The position numbers were made by a program, and so were the translations under genes. Positions 35,892 to 44,994 of a stretch of 64,000 bases of DNA are shown here, piece after piece. The notes under the pieces are model-generated. The model ran no database searches. It was not told the DNA's origin and saw only the letters and a program-made list of their open reading frames with translations. Numbering within the stretch: the first letter of the stretch is position 1; each line of letters begins with the position of its first letter. The DNA comes from Novosphingobium sp. 32-60-15. Lineage in GTDB: Bacteria > Pseudomonadota > Alphaproteobacteria > Sphingomonadales > Sphingomonadaceae. The stretch spans positions 62,001 to 126,000 of the forward strand of contig NZ_NCEN01000012.1 in NCBI RefSeq assembly GCF_002280675.1, given 5' to 3'.

Positions 35892-37643
35892 TCAAAGCTC
35901 TGATGCGGCCTCAACCCCCAATAGGGCGAGACCGTTCTTAATTACTTGCCCGATTTGTTGGGCGAGGAAAAGACGGGCACCGCTCATTACTGGGTCCTGT
36001 GCCACAATGAACCGTTTTTCAGGCCGGTCATTCCCCAGATTGTAGAACGAATGAAACGCAGATGCCAGATCGTGCAAGAAAAACGCAATACGGTGCGGTT
36101 CGCGCGCCACTGCTGCGGCTTCGACCATACGCGGGAATTGTGCAGCCAACTTGACCAGCGCCAATTCTTCTTCGCCCAATAGGCTAAGGTTTTCAGATGA
36201 TGGCACAAAACCTTCATCGGCACCTTTACGGATATTCCGGCAGATGCGCGCGTGGGCATACTGGACATAGAACACCGGGTTGTCTTTCGACGCTTCGACC
36301 ACCTTGGCAAAGTCGAAATCCATCTGTGCATCAGGCTTGCGGGTCAGCATGGTAAAGCGAACCACGTCCTTACCCACTTCATCCACAACGTCAGAAAGCG
36401 TTACGAAGTTGCCGGAACGCTTGGACATTTTCACAGGCTCGCCATCGCGCAGCAGCTGGACCATTTGCACCAGCTTCACCTCGAACGGCTTTGCTGTGCC
36501 GCCATCTGCGCTGGTCAGCGCCGCCACGGCCGCCTTGATCCGCTTTACCGTACCCGCATGATCTGCGCCCCAGATGTCCACCAGCGCATCGGCATTTTGC
36601 GCCTTTTGGAAGTGGTAAGCGAGGTCAGCGCCGAAATACGTCCACGCCCCGTTCGATTTCTTGATCGGGCGGTCCTGATCGTCACCAAACCTTGTTGACC
36701 GGAACAGCGGCAATTCAACCGCTTCCCAATCTTCCAGAGTCTTGCCCTTGGGCGCTTCCAGCACGCCATCATAGACCAGATCGTGCGCGCGCAGCCAGCT
36801 TTCCGCTTCGTCAACTTTGCCCGATGCCTGCAATTGCGCTTCTGACGAGAACAGATCGTGGCGAATGCCAAGCGTCGCCAGATCGTCGCGAATCATGTCC
36901 ATCATCGCGGCCACTGCCTTGGTGCGGAAGGTGATCAGCCAGTCGGCTTCCGGCGCATCGGCGTACTTGTCGCCAAATTCAGCTGCCAATGCCTGTCCGA
37001 CCGGCACCAGATAATCGCCGGGATAAAGCCCTTCCGGGATCGCTCCCACATCGCGGCCCAGCGCCTCAAGATAACGGATGTGCACCGACCGGGCGAGCAC
37101 ATCGACCTGCGCGCCTGCATCGTTGACGTAGTATTCCTTGATGACTTTATGCCCGCTGTAAGCCAGCAAATCAGCCAGAGCATCGCCCACAACCGCACCC
37201 CGGCAATGGCCCATGTGCATGGGGCCGGTCGGGTTAGCGGAAACATATTCGACGTTGACGACTTTGCCGCCACCCATGTCAGACCGGCCATAATCCGCGC
37301 CCGCTGTGGCGATAAGCGCCAGTTCACCGCGCCATGAATCATCGGTCAGTCGCAAGTTGATAAAGCCCGGCCCAGCAATTTCTGCAGACACAACGCGCGG
37401 CTCTTTTTCCAGCTCTGCCACCAGCACAGCGGCCAGCGCACGCGGATTGGTGCCCGCAGGCTTGGCCAGCACCATCGCGGCATTGGTGGAAAGATCACCA
37501 TGCGACGGATCGCGTGGCGGCTCACACGTTACCGCGCCTCGGTTCAAACCGCCGGGCAAGGTGCCAGCCGTTTCCAGCGCACCCAGTGCAGCGTCAATTA
37601 CCCGAGCGAAGTCGGCGTGAAGGTTCATTTGGCCAAGAGTCAT
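35892..37643 (-). CDS. argS: Arginyl-tRNA synthetase
   Basis: A 583-residue class I tRNA synthetase. The HIGH motif appears as HMGH in NPTGPMHMGHCRG and the KMSKS motif as KMSKRSG, as in many ArgRS. The N-terminal additional domain and the C-terminal DALR anticodon-binding domain (ending near LALLGVEAASEL) are complete. Starts at 37643 and 37628 are both possible; neither has a clear ribosome site. It heads the leftward run to SPOR, nagZ, scpAB and tatABC. Confidence 0.96.
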   Translation of the reverse strand: MTLGQMNLHADFARVIDAALGALETAGTLPGGLNRGAVTCEPPRDPSHGDLSTNAAMVLAKPAGTNPRALAAVLVAELEKEPRVVSAEIAGPGFINLRLTDDSWRGELALIATAGADYGRSDMGGGKVVNVEYVSANPTGPMHMGHCRGAVVGDALADLLAYSGHKVIKEYYVNDAGAQVDVLARSVHIRYLEALGRDVGAIPEGLYPGDYLVPVGQALAAEFGDKYADAPEADWLITFRTKAVAAMMDMIRDDLATLGIRHDLFSSEAQLQASGKVDEAESWLRAHDLVYDGVLEAPKGKTLEDWEAVELPLFRSTRFGDDQDRPIKKSNGAWTYFGADLAYHFQKAQNADALVDIWGADHAGTVKRIKAAVAALTSADGGTAKPFEVKLVQMVQLLRDGEPVKMSKRSGNFVTLSDVVDEVGKDVVRFTMLTRKPDAQMDFDFAKVVEASKDNPVFYVQYAHARICRNIRKGADEGFVPSSENLSLLGEEELALVKLAAQFPRMVEAAAVAREPHRIAFFLHDLASAFHSFYNLGNDRPEKRFIVAQDPVMSGARLFLAQQIGQVIKNGLALLGVEAASEL

Positions 37644-37717
37644 GGCCGCGCGGTTAGCGGAACTGGCGCGAAAACGAAAGAGCGCCCTGTGCCTTTAGCC
37701 CGCTTTAGAATCAGGGT

Positions 37718-38401
37718 TTAGCGGCGGACGTTGTACTGCAACTGGTCATTGGTCAGTTGGAAACCAACCAGCAGTTCAAAGTTGGCGCGCGCCAGAGCAG
37801 CTTTTACGTCAGGCTGCGACAGCGGATCGACAGCGGCGTCCTGATCACCTGCACGGCGTTTGCGCGAAATACGCTTGGCGATGTCTTCAGGCAAGGAGGC
37901 TTCTGCTTTTTCAACATAAGCGGCTGCCTGCCCCTTGGCCGAGGCACGATCCTGTCCATCGGCAAATTCGACTACGACCGTACCAATGCGCTTGGCCACA
38001 ACCACGTTACCGCCGCGAATAACCGTCGAGAAATAGGGCAATTCGACGCGCCGCGCCCCGCGCGCATCAGTCCGCCGCGCCAGCACATCGAAAGTTGCTT
38101 GCGAATAGAGCTTTTCTCCAACGGTGCAGGTGGCACGAACATTGGTGAGCGTTGCCACCACATCCAACGCTGCCGAATCAGTGCGGCCGGGTGCCGAAAA
38201 CAGCGTCACGTCGCCAGTATAGTCCGGCACGCCGACCCGCGGGCACGGATCACGCAGAGCCTTCACGCCCACAGCATCATCCACCACCAGTTCGCCACGT
38301 CCGCCACCGCAAGCTGAAAGCGCTAGCGCGGCCACGAGCGGAGCGCCCAACAGGGCGAGACGACGGGCGGATGCGATCATGGGCACTTTCATCCTTGGCA
38401 A
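37718..38401 (-). CDS. Putative lipoprotein, unknown function
   Basis: A 227-residue protein with a lipoprotein signal (ALSACGGG; the cysteine is near residue 31). The mature part has mixed beta character, with the repeated pattern of an immunoglobulin-like or similar beta fold ([39 protein letters not shown] region), and a charged helical C-terminus. No catalytic motif is visible. It is found near argS and ispH in related genomes as far as I recall, but its role is not known to me. Starts at 38401 or the ATG a few codons later are possible. Confidence 0.7.
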   Translation of the reverse strand: MPRMKVPMIASARRLALLGAPLVAALALSACGGGRGELVVDDAVGVKALRDPCPRVGVPDYTGDVTLFSAPGRTDSAALDVVATLTNVRATCTVGEKLYSQATFDVLARRTDARGARRVELPYFSTVIRGGNVVVAKRIGTVVVEFADGQDRASAKGQAAAYVEKAEASLPEDIAKRISRKRRAGDQDAAVDPLSQPDVKAALARANFELLVGFQLTNDQLQYNVRR

Positions 38402-38502
38402 TTCGTTGTTCGCAGCAAAAAGCCGCTGTTCGGGCCACCTCTACCCATCACATTCGCTTTCGGCAATGGCAGGCTGGCGCGCATGCTGCTAAGGGCCACA
38501 GG

Positions 38503-39471
38503 ATGAACGACAGCTTGCCAGACGCAGCGGCCCAAGCGGCCCCCATCCGCCTCCTTATCGCTGCCCCGCGCGGCTTTTGCGCCGGGGTCGACCGCGCGAT
38601 CGAAATCGTTGAACGCGCGATCAATCGTTATGGCGCGCCGGTCTATGTACGACACGAGATTGTGCATAACCGCTTCGTTGTTGATGGCCTGAAGGCCAAA
38701 GGCGCTGTGTTCATTGAAGAACTTGATCAAGTGCCCGATGGCGCGCCGGTCGTGTTCTCGGCCCATGGCGTGCCAAAAGCGGTGCCACAAGTCGCCACGG
38801 AACGCGGGCTTGATTGGCTGGACGCCACCTGCCCGCTCGTCAGCAAAGTCCACCGTCAGGCTGAACGCCAGGTTGAAGCCGGACGCCACATCCTGTTCAT
38901 CGGCCACAAAGGCCATCCCGAAGTCATTGGAACAATGGGGCAAGTTCCTGAAGGCGCAATCACGCTGGTTGAAACCGTGGATGACGTTGCCGCCCTGAAA
39001 TTCACCGATGAAACCCCGCTTGCTTTCCTGACGCAAACCACGCTTTCGGTTGATGATACTGCGGAAATCGTCGCAGCATTGCGCCGCCGCTATCCGCATA
39101 TGGTGGGGCCGAAAGCGGAAGACATTTGCTACGCCACCTCCAACCGACAGGAAGCCGTCAAGGCCATTGCCGGAGAATGCGAACTGCTCTTGGTCATCGG
39201 CGCGCCCAACAGTTCCAATTCGTTGCGGCTGGTTGAAGTGGCTGAACGACTCGGCACGCGGTCACGCCTGATCCAGCGCGCTTCCGAAATTGACCCGTCA
39301 TGGCTTGATGGCGTGAACACATTGGGCCTTACCGCCGGAGCATCCGCGCCTGAAGTGCTCGTCCGCGAAGTTGTCCAGCGTATCGGCGAATTGCGGACCG
39401 TATCCGAAGAAACCGTGACCACGACCGAGGAAAAGATGGTCTTCAAATTGCCGCGCCAACTGGCTGACTGA
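38503..39471 (+). CDS. ispH: 4-hydroxy-3-methylbut-2-enyl diphosphate reductase
   Basis: A 322-residue iron-sulfur enzyme, the last step of the MEP pathway, giving IPP and DMAPP. The three cluster cysteines are C26 ([11 protein letters not shown]), C110 (DATCPLV) and C209 ([11 protein letters not shown]). The start at 38503 is the first ATG after AGGG; the frame is open further up but with unconserved sequence. It begins the rightward run ispH-thrB-rnhA, common in alphaproteobacteria. Confidence 0.96.
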   Translation: MNDSLPDAAAQAAPIRLLIAAPRGFCAGVDRAIEIVERAINRYGAPVYVRHEIVHNRFVVDGLKAKGAVFIEELDQVPDGAPVVFSAHGVPKAVPQVATERGLDWLDATCPLVSKVHRQAERQVEAGRHILFIGHKGHPEVIGTMGQVPEGAITLVETVDDVAALKFTDETPLAFLTQTTLSVDDTAEIVAALRRRYPHMVGPKAEDICYATSNRQEAVKAIAGECELLLVIGAPNSSNSLRLVEVAERLGTRSRLIQRASEIDPSWLDGVNTLGLTAGASAPEVLVREVVQRIGELRTVSEETVTTTEEKMVFKLPRQLAD

Positions 39472-39473
39472 CC

Positions 39474-40445
39474 ATGGCTGTTTATACGCAGATCGGCGCG
39501 GAGGACATGGCCGCGCTCATCGCTGAATTCGATGTCGGGCAACTCGTCTCGGCCAAAGGCATTGCTGAAGGCGTTTCGAACAGCAATTGGCTGCTGGAGA
39601 CGACTGGTTCTGCCAGTGCGGCAACGCGCTTCATCCTGACGATGTACGAATTCCGCATTGAATTGAGCGACTTGCCCTACTTCCTCTCGCTGCTCGATCA
39701 CCTTGCCGCGAAGGGCTGTCCTGTACCGCGCACGATCCATGATCGCGATGGTGCTTTGTACCGGATGCGCGGCGACAAGGCATTGGCGCTGATCGAATTT
39801 CTGCCCGGTGTGTCGGTCAGCGAACCCACCCCTGCCCAGGCCCGCGCCGTTGGTGCGGCACTGGCGCAACTCCACGCCGCCGCCGCAGATTTTGCGCCAA
39901 CCCGTGCTAATGGCATGGGCCTTGCCGAATGGCAGCGCCTGTTTGACGCCTGCGGAGCCGATGGACTTGCTATCGTCGATCCGCAATTGGCGGGACTTGT
40001 GGCCGAATATTTGCCAAAGATTGCGGCAGCTTGGCCAAGCGATTTACCACGCTCTGTGATCCATGCAGACCTGTTCCCCGACAATGTCCTGATGCTTGGC
40101 GACAAGGTGACGGGCCTGATCGACTTCTACTTTGCCTGCAATGATTTGACGGCCTACGATGTGGCGGTAACCCACGCCGCGTGGTGCTTTGATTCAACAG
40201 GCCAAACCTTCCGTGCCGATCTGTCCGCCGCCCTGCTTGAGGGTTATGAAAGCGTCCGCCCGCTTTTGCCAGAGGAACGCGCCGCCCTGCCACTGCTCGC
40301 GCAAGGGGCCGCACTGCGCTTTACCGCAACCCGCGCCTATGATTGGCTGAACACGCCTGCCGATGCGCTGGTCATGCGCAAAGACCCGATGGCCTTTGCC
40401 CGCCGCCTTCAATTCTATGCCTCAAATCCGGATGTTTTCGCATGA
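39474..40445 (+). CDS. thrB: Homoserine kinase, aminoglycoside-phosphotransferase-like type
   Basis: A 323-residue kinase of the APH-like ThrB class, not the GHMP class of E. coli. It phosphorylates homoserine in threonine synthesis. The kinase signature is [12 protein letters not shown] (catalytic loop) with [10 protein letters not shown] (metal-binding aspartate). It starts two bases after the ispH stop and its stop overlaps the rnhA start by four bases, so the three genes are co-translated. Confidence 0.93.
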   Translation: MAVYTQIGAEDMAALIAEFDVGQLVSAKGIAEGVSNSNWLLETTGSASAATRFILTMYEFRIELSDLPYFLSLLDHLAAKGCPVPRTIHDRDGALYRMRGDKALALIEFLPGVSVSEPTPAQARAVGAALAQLHAAAADFAPTRANGMGLAEWQRLFDACGADGLAIVDPQLAGLVAEYLPKIAAAWPSDLPRSVIHADLFPDNVLMLGDKVTGLIDFYFACNDLTAYDVAVTHAAWCFDSTGQTFRADLSAALLEGYESVRPLLPEERAALPLLAQGAALRFTATRAYDWLNTPADALVMRKDPMAFARRLQFYASNPDVFA

Positions 40446-40873
40446 AGCACGTCGAAATTTTCACTGACGGCGCATGCAAGGGCAACCCCGGAAAAGGCGG
40501 CTGGGGCGCGCTTCTGCGCATGGGCGAGCATGAGAAAGAGCTGTCCGGCTCGGAAAAAGAAACCACCAACAACCGCATGGAATTGATGGGCGCGATTCAG
40601 GCTTTGCAGGCCCTGTCGCAGCCCTGCAAAGTCACGCTTCACACCGACAGCAAATACGTGCTCGACGGCATCACCAAGTGGATCTTCGGCTGGCAGAAAA
40701 AAGGCTGGAAAACCGCCGATAACAAGCCAGTGAAGAATGAGGACTTATGGCGCGCACTGGTCGACGCCGTCCGCCCCCACAAAATCGAATGGGTCTGGGT
40801 CAAAGGCCACGATGGCCATCCCGAGAACGAGCGTGTGGACAAACTGGCAAGTGACGCAGCAATTGCAGCTTAA
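40442..40873 (+). CDS. rnhA: Ribonuclease HI
   Basis: A 143-residue RNase H1. The four catalytic acids are present: D9 ([11 protein letters not shown]), E47 ([10 protein letters not shown]), D69 (HTDSKYV) and D133 (ENERVDKLA). The basic protrusion (WQKKGWK) is present too. It removes RNA from RNA-DNA hybrids. Start chosen by the ATGA overlap with thrB. Confidence 0.97.
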   Translation: MKHVEIFTDGACKGNPGKGGWGALLRMGEHEKELSGSEKETTNNRMELMGAIQALQALSQPCKVTLHTDSKYVLDGITKWIFGWQKKGWKTADNKPVKNEDLWRALVDAVRPHKIEWVWVKGHDGHPENERVDKLASDAAIAA

Positions 40874-40882
40874 GCCGCAGCC

Positions 40883-41065
40883 TCATTCCACCGTCGTATC
40901 AACCACCTCGGCAGCGGGACCGTTCTTCAGGATCGATTCGATAGCGTTCTTGGCCCCTGCCTTGCTGGCATAGCCTTCTGTCCAGAACAGGCTTTCAGAA
41001 TTGTAGCAAAAGTAAGCCACGAATTCTCCAGACTTATTTTTACGAATTTCGAAACGGTGCGCCAT
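40883..41065 (-). CDS. DUF1508 / YegP-family small protein
   Basis: A 60-residue protein of the YegP-like UPF0339 family: one repeat of the beta-beta-alpha unit (RFEIRKNKSGEFVAYFCYNSE read in parts, then YASKAGAKNAIESI). Most members have two repeats, so this is the single-repeat form. The start at 41065 is fixed by the strong AAGGAGGA seven bases before it. The function is unknown. It is convergent with rnhA. Confidence 0.88.
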   Translation of the reverse strand: MAHRFEIRKNKSGEFVAYFCYNSESLFWTEGYASKAGAKNAIESILKNGPAAEVVDTTVE

Positions 41066-41157
41066 TTCAAGTCCTCCTTGCAAGTCAAACTTCAACCAAG
41101 CCTGACCCCCACAGCAAATCTATCACTCTTGCCGCAGTTGAATAGTGCAATTCAGCT

Positions 41158-42270
41158 TTACGCAGGTGTGACAAACCGCGCTGGCGCATAGACCGCCGCA
41201 TCAATCTCAGCCGTCAGATCATCGCGCGGCAGGCCCAGCAAAAGCTGCGCCCCCAGCCGCGCCGCAGCGGGCGCTGTCTGGATGCCAAAGCCGCCTTGGC
41301 CTGCAAACCAGAACAGCCCCGACACTTTAGCATCAAAGCCGTAAACTGGCAGCCTGTCGGGCGCGAAGGAACGCAAGCCTGCCCAGCGCCGCTCCATCGC
41401 CGCGATCTTCCAGTCAACCACCTGTTCGAACCGGTCGATGGCGATGGCGACGTCCAATTCCTCGGGCGCGGCATCGCCTGCCACATCGGGTATTTCGTCA
41501 TGCGGGGAAAGCCACAGCCGCCCGCCCTGCGGCTTGAAATAGAAGTCCTCGTTAATGCCAAGCGTCAGCGGCAACCGGTCATCGGGCACCGGATCGGTGC
41601 GCAATTGCACAATCGTGCGGCGCAACGGCTGCACACCGACGGCAGAAGCGCCTGCCTGTACCGCTACATCATCTGCCCAAGCTCCCGCCGCGTTGGCAAG
41701 CACTGTGCAGCGCGCTTCACCGTCTTTCCACGCGATGCGCCAGCCCGCCCCCTCACGCTCGATCTGTTCAACCCGCGCGCGCACACGCAGCACTGAACCG
41801 GTGCGTTTCGATGCCGCCAGATAATGCTGATGCAGCGCCGCCACATCTATATCCGCGCACTCAGGCTCCCACGCGCCAACAACCCAGTCGCTGCGCAACC
41901 CCGGCACCCGCGCTTCCAGTGCCGCCCGATCCTGCAAATGCAGCGTCGCGCCCAAGGCCGAAAACTTCTCGACAAACGCCTCGACTTTGCCGCGATCTCC
42001 CGCGCGCCCGATGTTCAGCGCTCCGCGCGGCGAAAGATACCCGCCTTCGCGCAGGAACCGCCCTGATGCCATCGTCAGCGGAAACACCCCCGGCCCGCCA
42101 TAAGTCTCTTCCCAAAACGCAGCCGAACGCCCGGTGGTGTGATAGCCCGGCGTATCTTCCGCCTCTACCAGCAGCACGCGGGCAAAAGGCGCGCATTCGG
42201 CGGCCAGACTTGCACCGGCTATCCCTGCGCCGATGATGGCGACGTCAAACACGTTGGCAGGCATCGTCAC
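41158..42270 (-). CDS. FAD-dependent amino acid oxidoreductase (DAO family)
   Basis: A 370-residue flavoprotein. The FAD-binding motif VAIIGAGIAGASLA starts about residue 10, with the acidic end of the second strand at LVEAEDTPGYHTTGRS. The C-terminal GGFGIQTAPAAARLG is the second FAD loop. The family oxidises glycine, D-amino acids or sarcosine-like amines; the substrate is open. A GTG start at 42270 is preferred since AAGGAG lies eight bases ahead and the GTGA overlaps the stop of the upstream hydrolase; the ATG at 42264 is the alternative. Confidence 0.87.
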   Translation of the reverse strand: MTMPANVFDVAIIGAGIAGASLAAECAPFARVLLVEAEDTPGYHTTGRSAAFWEETYGGPGVFPLTMASGRFLREGGYLSPRGALNIGRAGDRGKVEAFVEKFSALGATLHLQDRAALEARVPGLRSDWVVGAWEPECADIDVAALHQHYLAASKRTGSVLRVRARVEQIEREGAGWRIAWKDGEARCTVLANAAGAWADDVAVQAGASAVGVQPLRRTIVQLRTDPVPDDRLPLTLGINEDFYFKPQGGRLWLSPHDEIPDVAGDAAPEELDVAIAIDRFEQVVDWKIAAMERRWAGLRSFAPDRLPVYGFDAKVSGLFWFAGQGGFGIQTAPAAARLGAQLLLGLPRDDLTAEIDAAVYAPARFVTPA

Positions 42271-43259
42271 GGCAATTGCTCCTTGGTCGGCCAAGGCGCC
42301 ATCCGGTCGAGGAAGTCATCAATTGCATGCATCGCCTTGTCGCGCACCAGATCAACCTCGCGCAGTATTTCATGCCGCGCTTCACGCCCCCAGCTGACCA
42401 GTTGCGCACGCGGCAATCGCTTGGCCGCTTTTTCAATGGCCTTCCACGATACGAGGCCATCATGGCGCGCAGCCAGCAACAGGACCGGCACGTCCACCGC
42501 CTCCAGGATTCCCGGCTGTTCAAGCGTAATTGCGGACGCATAGGCCCGTTCGACCCAGCGCCAGCTTCCCGGCCCCATTGCCAGATAAGGCCGCGTTTCT
42601 TTCCAATGCGCCTCATCGCCATAACGCGCTTCATCATGCGTCAGCAGAGTATTGCGGGCAGCTACGCTTGCTCCGGGTTTTTCACTGGTCTTCCACGCCG
42701 CACGTTCAGGATCGCCCCAGCGGCAGAACATGTCAGCCACGCGCCGCAACAGCCGATTCGGTCCCGGCGTCAAAAAGCCCAGCATCGGCGCACTTAATAC
42801 CACCGCCACCGGATGAATCCGCTTTTCCGCCACACTGCGCAGCACCAGATGCCCCCCCATCGAATGGCCAATGATCACATGCGGTGCAGGCGTCGTCCTT
42901 ACCCATTCGTCCCAAAAGGCCGCCAGATCATCAACCCAAACCGAAAAATCGCTGATATGTCCGGTGGTTGGGTGCGATGTCATACGGCCTGACCCTGCCT
43001 GACCGCGCCAATCCAGCGCCGTTACCCGCCAGCCTTCATTATGCCAATAATGCAGTGATTCCAGATACTTTTCGTAAAAATCACCGCGCCCCGGCAAGAA
43101 CAGGATCGAACCGCGTGCGCTCAGCGCAGGGTCGTTGCTGTGCACACCTGGCCAGTCAATCCGGCGCAAGCCTTGGCCATCAACTGCCGTCCACATTGTT
43201 TCTTGCGCGGCAGAAGGAATCGCCCTGCGATCAATAGCCTCACGCTTGCCGGAAATCAT
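42267..43259 (-). CDS. Lysophospholipase-like alpha/beta hydrolase
   Basis: A 330-residue serine hydrolase. The nucleophile elbow is GHSMGGH and the oxyanion-side loop is FLPGRGDFYEKY; a late HD pair (LLLAARHDGLVS) and a final histidine (EARHEIL) complete the triad. It resembles PldB-type lysophospholipase L2 and monoacylglycerol lipases. There is no signal peptide. The ATG at 43259 follows GGAG; an earlier TTG is less likely. It is coupled by overlap to the FAD oxidoreductase and divergent from cpaA. Confidence 0.85.
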   Translation of the reverse strand: MISGKREAIDRRAIPSAAQETMWTAVDGQGLRRIDWPGVHSNDPALSARGSILFLPGRGDFYEKYLESLHYWHNEGWRVTALDWRGQAGSGRMTSHPTTGHISDFSVWVDDLAAFWDEWVRTTPAPHVIIGHSMGGHLVLRSVAEKRIHPVAVVLSAPMLGFLTPGPNRLLRRVADMFCRWGDPERAAWKTSEKPGASVAARNTLLTHDEARYGDEAHWKETRPYLAMGPGSWRWVERAYASAITLEQPGILEAVDVPVLLLAARHDGLVSWKAIEKAAKRLPRAQLVSWGREARHEILREVDLVRDKAMHAIDDFLDRMAPWPTKEQLP

Positions 43260-43341
43260 GCGGCGTCGTCTCCATGTGGCGCTTATCTGCACCAAGGTTT
43301 GGTTACCGTTTGGTAAGTGGTTGTCCCGTATACCCTATGCC

Positions 43342-43830
43342 ATGCAGGGGAATATCTTCATCTACGGGCTGGTCGGAGCATTGGCAATCGCGCTGCTGGT
43401 TGCCGCTTTTACCGATATCCGTCGCCGCCAGATCGACAATTGGCTTAACGCCGCCATCGCGCTTGGGGCTCCGGCTTACTGGTGGGCCCAGGGCCTGATG
43501 CTCTGGCCGGATGTGGCGATGCAAGTGGGCGTTGCCCTTCTCGCATTTGTGGTGCTGGCCGGGCTTTTTGCGCTCAAAGTGATGGGCGGCGGCGATGTGA
43601 AGCTGCTCTCTGCGCTGGCGCTTTGGATCGCACCCTTAGACTTCATGCGGATGTTGCTGTTCATGTCGCTTATCGGCGGCGTGCTCACCATTCTTTTTGC
43701 TGCCTGGCACTTTACCGTCACTCGCAAACGCGATGCCAAGATCCCTTATGGCGTGGCCATCGCTTGCGCCGGATTGATCACATTGGCCCCCACACTCGAA
43801 GCCGGCTGGCGATCGGTCACCGGGGCCTGA
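43342..43830 (+). CDS. cpaA: Prepilin peptidase CpaA
   Basis: A 162-residue A24-type aspartic membrane peptidase with about five membrane segments. The catalytic aspartates are D25 (TDIRRRQI) and D85 (GGGDVKLL). It should cut the leader of Flp-type prepilins and the pseudopilins. It lacks the N-terminal methylase domain, as CpaA proteins do. The start at 43342 gives the family's length. It opens the pilus operon; a promoter should lie in the 80 bases shared with the divergent hydrolase gene. Confidence 0.92.
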   Translation: MQGNIFIYGLVGALAIALLVAAFTDIRRRQIDNWLNAAIALGAPAYWWAQGLMLWPDVAMQVGVALLAFVVLAGLFALKVMGGGDVKLLSALALWIAPLDFMRMLLFMSLIGGVLTILFAAWHFTVTRKRDAKIPYGVAIACAGLITLAPTLEAGWRSVTGA

Positions 43831-43904
43831 AGCGCTGTATCCCAAATTTTAACCAATTTGCCCGACAGATGCGGGCCAGACTTTAGAGGGCAGGACAAGT
43901 AGCC

Positions 43905-44951
43905 ATGGACAAAAGGAAGCTGATGTTGCTGGTGGGGGCGCTAATCGTTGCGCTCGGCACGGCCTTTGCAGCACGAAGCCTTTTCGTCGGAGCCGGTACG
44001 CCACAAGCTGCCGCTGCCGCCCAGGTCCCTATGGGGGCCAAGGTGCTTGTCGCGCAACGTGCCCTGCCCGTTGGCACCATCATCACCGCAGATTCGATCA
44101 ATTTTCAGGCTTGGCCGGAAGATATGGTTCAGGATGCCTACTTCGTCGAAGGCGAAGCAGACATGCAGAAGCTGCTGGGCACTGTGGTCCGCAACCCGAT
44201 TACCGCTGGTGAACCGGTGACCAAGGGTAATCTTGTTGCCCCTGGTGATCGCGGCTTCCTTGCAGCGGCGCTTGGCCCCGGCATGCGCGCTGTTACCATT
44301 GCTGTTTCTGCACGCACCGGCGTTGCCGGGTTTGTTTTCCCAGGCGACTACGTCGATCTCGTCCTTACGCAGACCGTGCAAGGCGGTGGCGGCGGCGATG
44401 GCGGAGCGCTTCGAACTTCCGAAACGATCATGAAGAACATGCGCGTTCTGGCTACCGACCAGTCGACCGAACAGGAAATGGTTGAAGGCAAGACCCGCGT
44501 CCGCGCTTTCAGCACGGTAACCGTCGAAGTCACGCCGAAGATGGCCGAGAAAATTGCCGTTGCGCAAACGCTTGGCACCATCAGCCTCTCACTGCGCTCT
44601 ATCGCTGACAATGCGGCTGAACTGGAACAGGCGATTGCTTCGGGCGATGTCAAAATCCCCAGCGGCCTTAGCAAGCAGCAAGAAGAAGCCCTGCTCAAGC
44701 AAGCAATGAAGCGGCCGATGGAAAGCGCCACGACAAGCTTCGTCACCGGCGGCGATGTCTCACGCTTTTCCCGCAAGAACATGGCGCCAAGCCCTGCAAA
44801 GCTGGCCGCGCAAATGGCTTCACCCGTCAATCCCGGACCGAGCATGTCTGGCCCGTCAATGTCCCAGCCCGCTCCAACCGCGCCCAAAGGCCCGATTGTT
44901 CGAGTGAGCCGCGGCAAGGACGTCGAAAACGTGACATTGGAAACCAAGTGA
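43905..44951 (+). CDS. cpaB: Flp pilus assembly protein CpaB (RcpC)
   Basis: A 348-residue protein with an N-terminal membrane anchor, a SAF domain (VLVAQRALPVGTIITADSI region) and an RcpC/CpaB domain (GMRAVTIAVSARTGVAGFVFPGDYVDLVLT read in parts). It is a periplasmic partner of the secretin CpaC. The last 70 residues are proline- and serine-rich, of low complexity. Its stop is one base from the earliest possible start of cpaC. Confidence 0.93.
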   Translation: MDKRKLMLLVGALIVALGTAFAARSLFVGAGTPQAAAAAQVPMGAKVLVAQRALPVGTIITADSINFQAWPEDMVQDAYFVEGEADMQKLLGTVVRNPITAGEPVTKGNLVAPGDRGFLAAALGPGMRAVTIAVSARTGVAGFVFPGDYVDLVLTQTVQGGGGGDGGALRTSETIMKNMRVLATDQSTEQEMVEGKTRVRAFSTVTVEVTPKMAEKIAVAQTLGTISLSLRSIADNAAELEQAIASGDVKIPSGLSKQQEEALLKQAMKRPMESATTSFVTGGDVSRFSRKNMAPSPAKLAAQMASPVNPGPSMSGPSMSQPAPTAPKGPIVRVSRGKDVENVTLETK

Positions 44952-44994
44952 CATGACGACCCCGCGACAGACACCGCTTGCGAAGGGCAGCACA

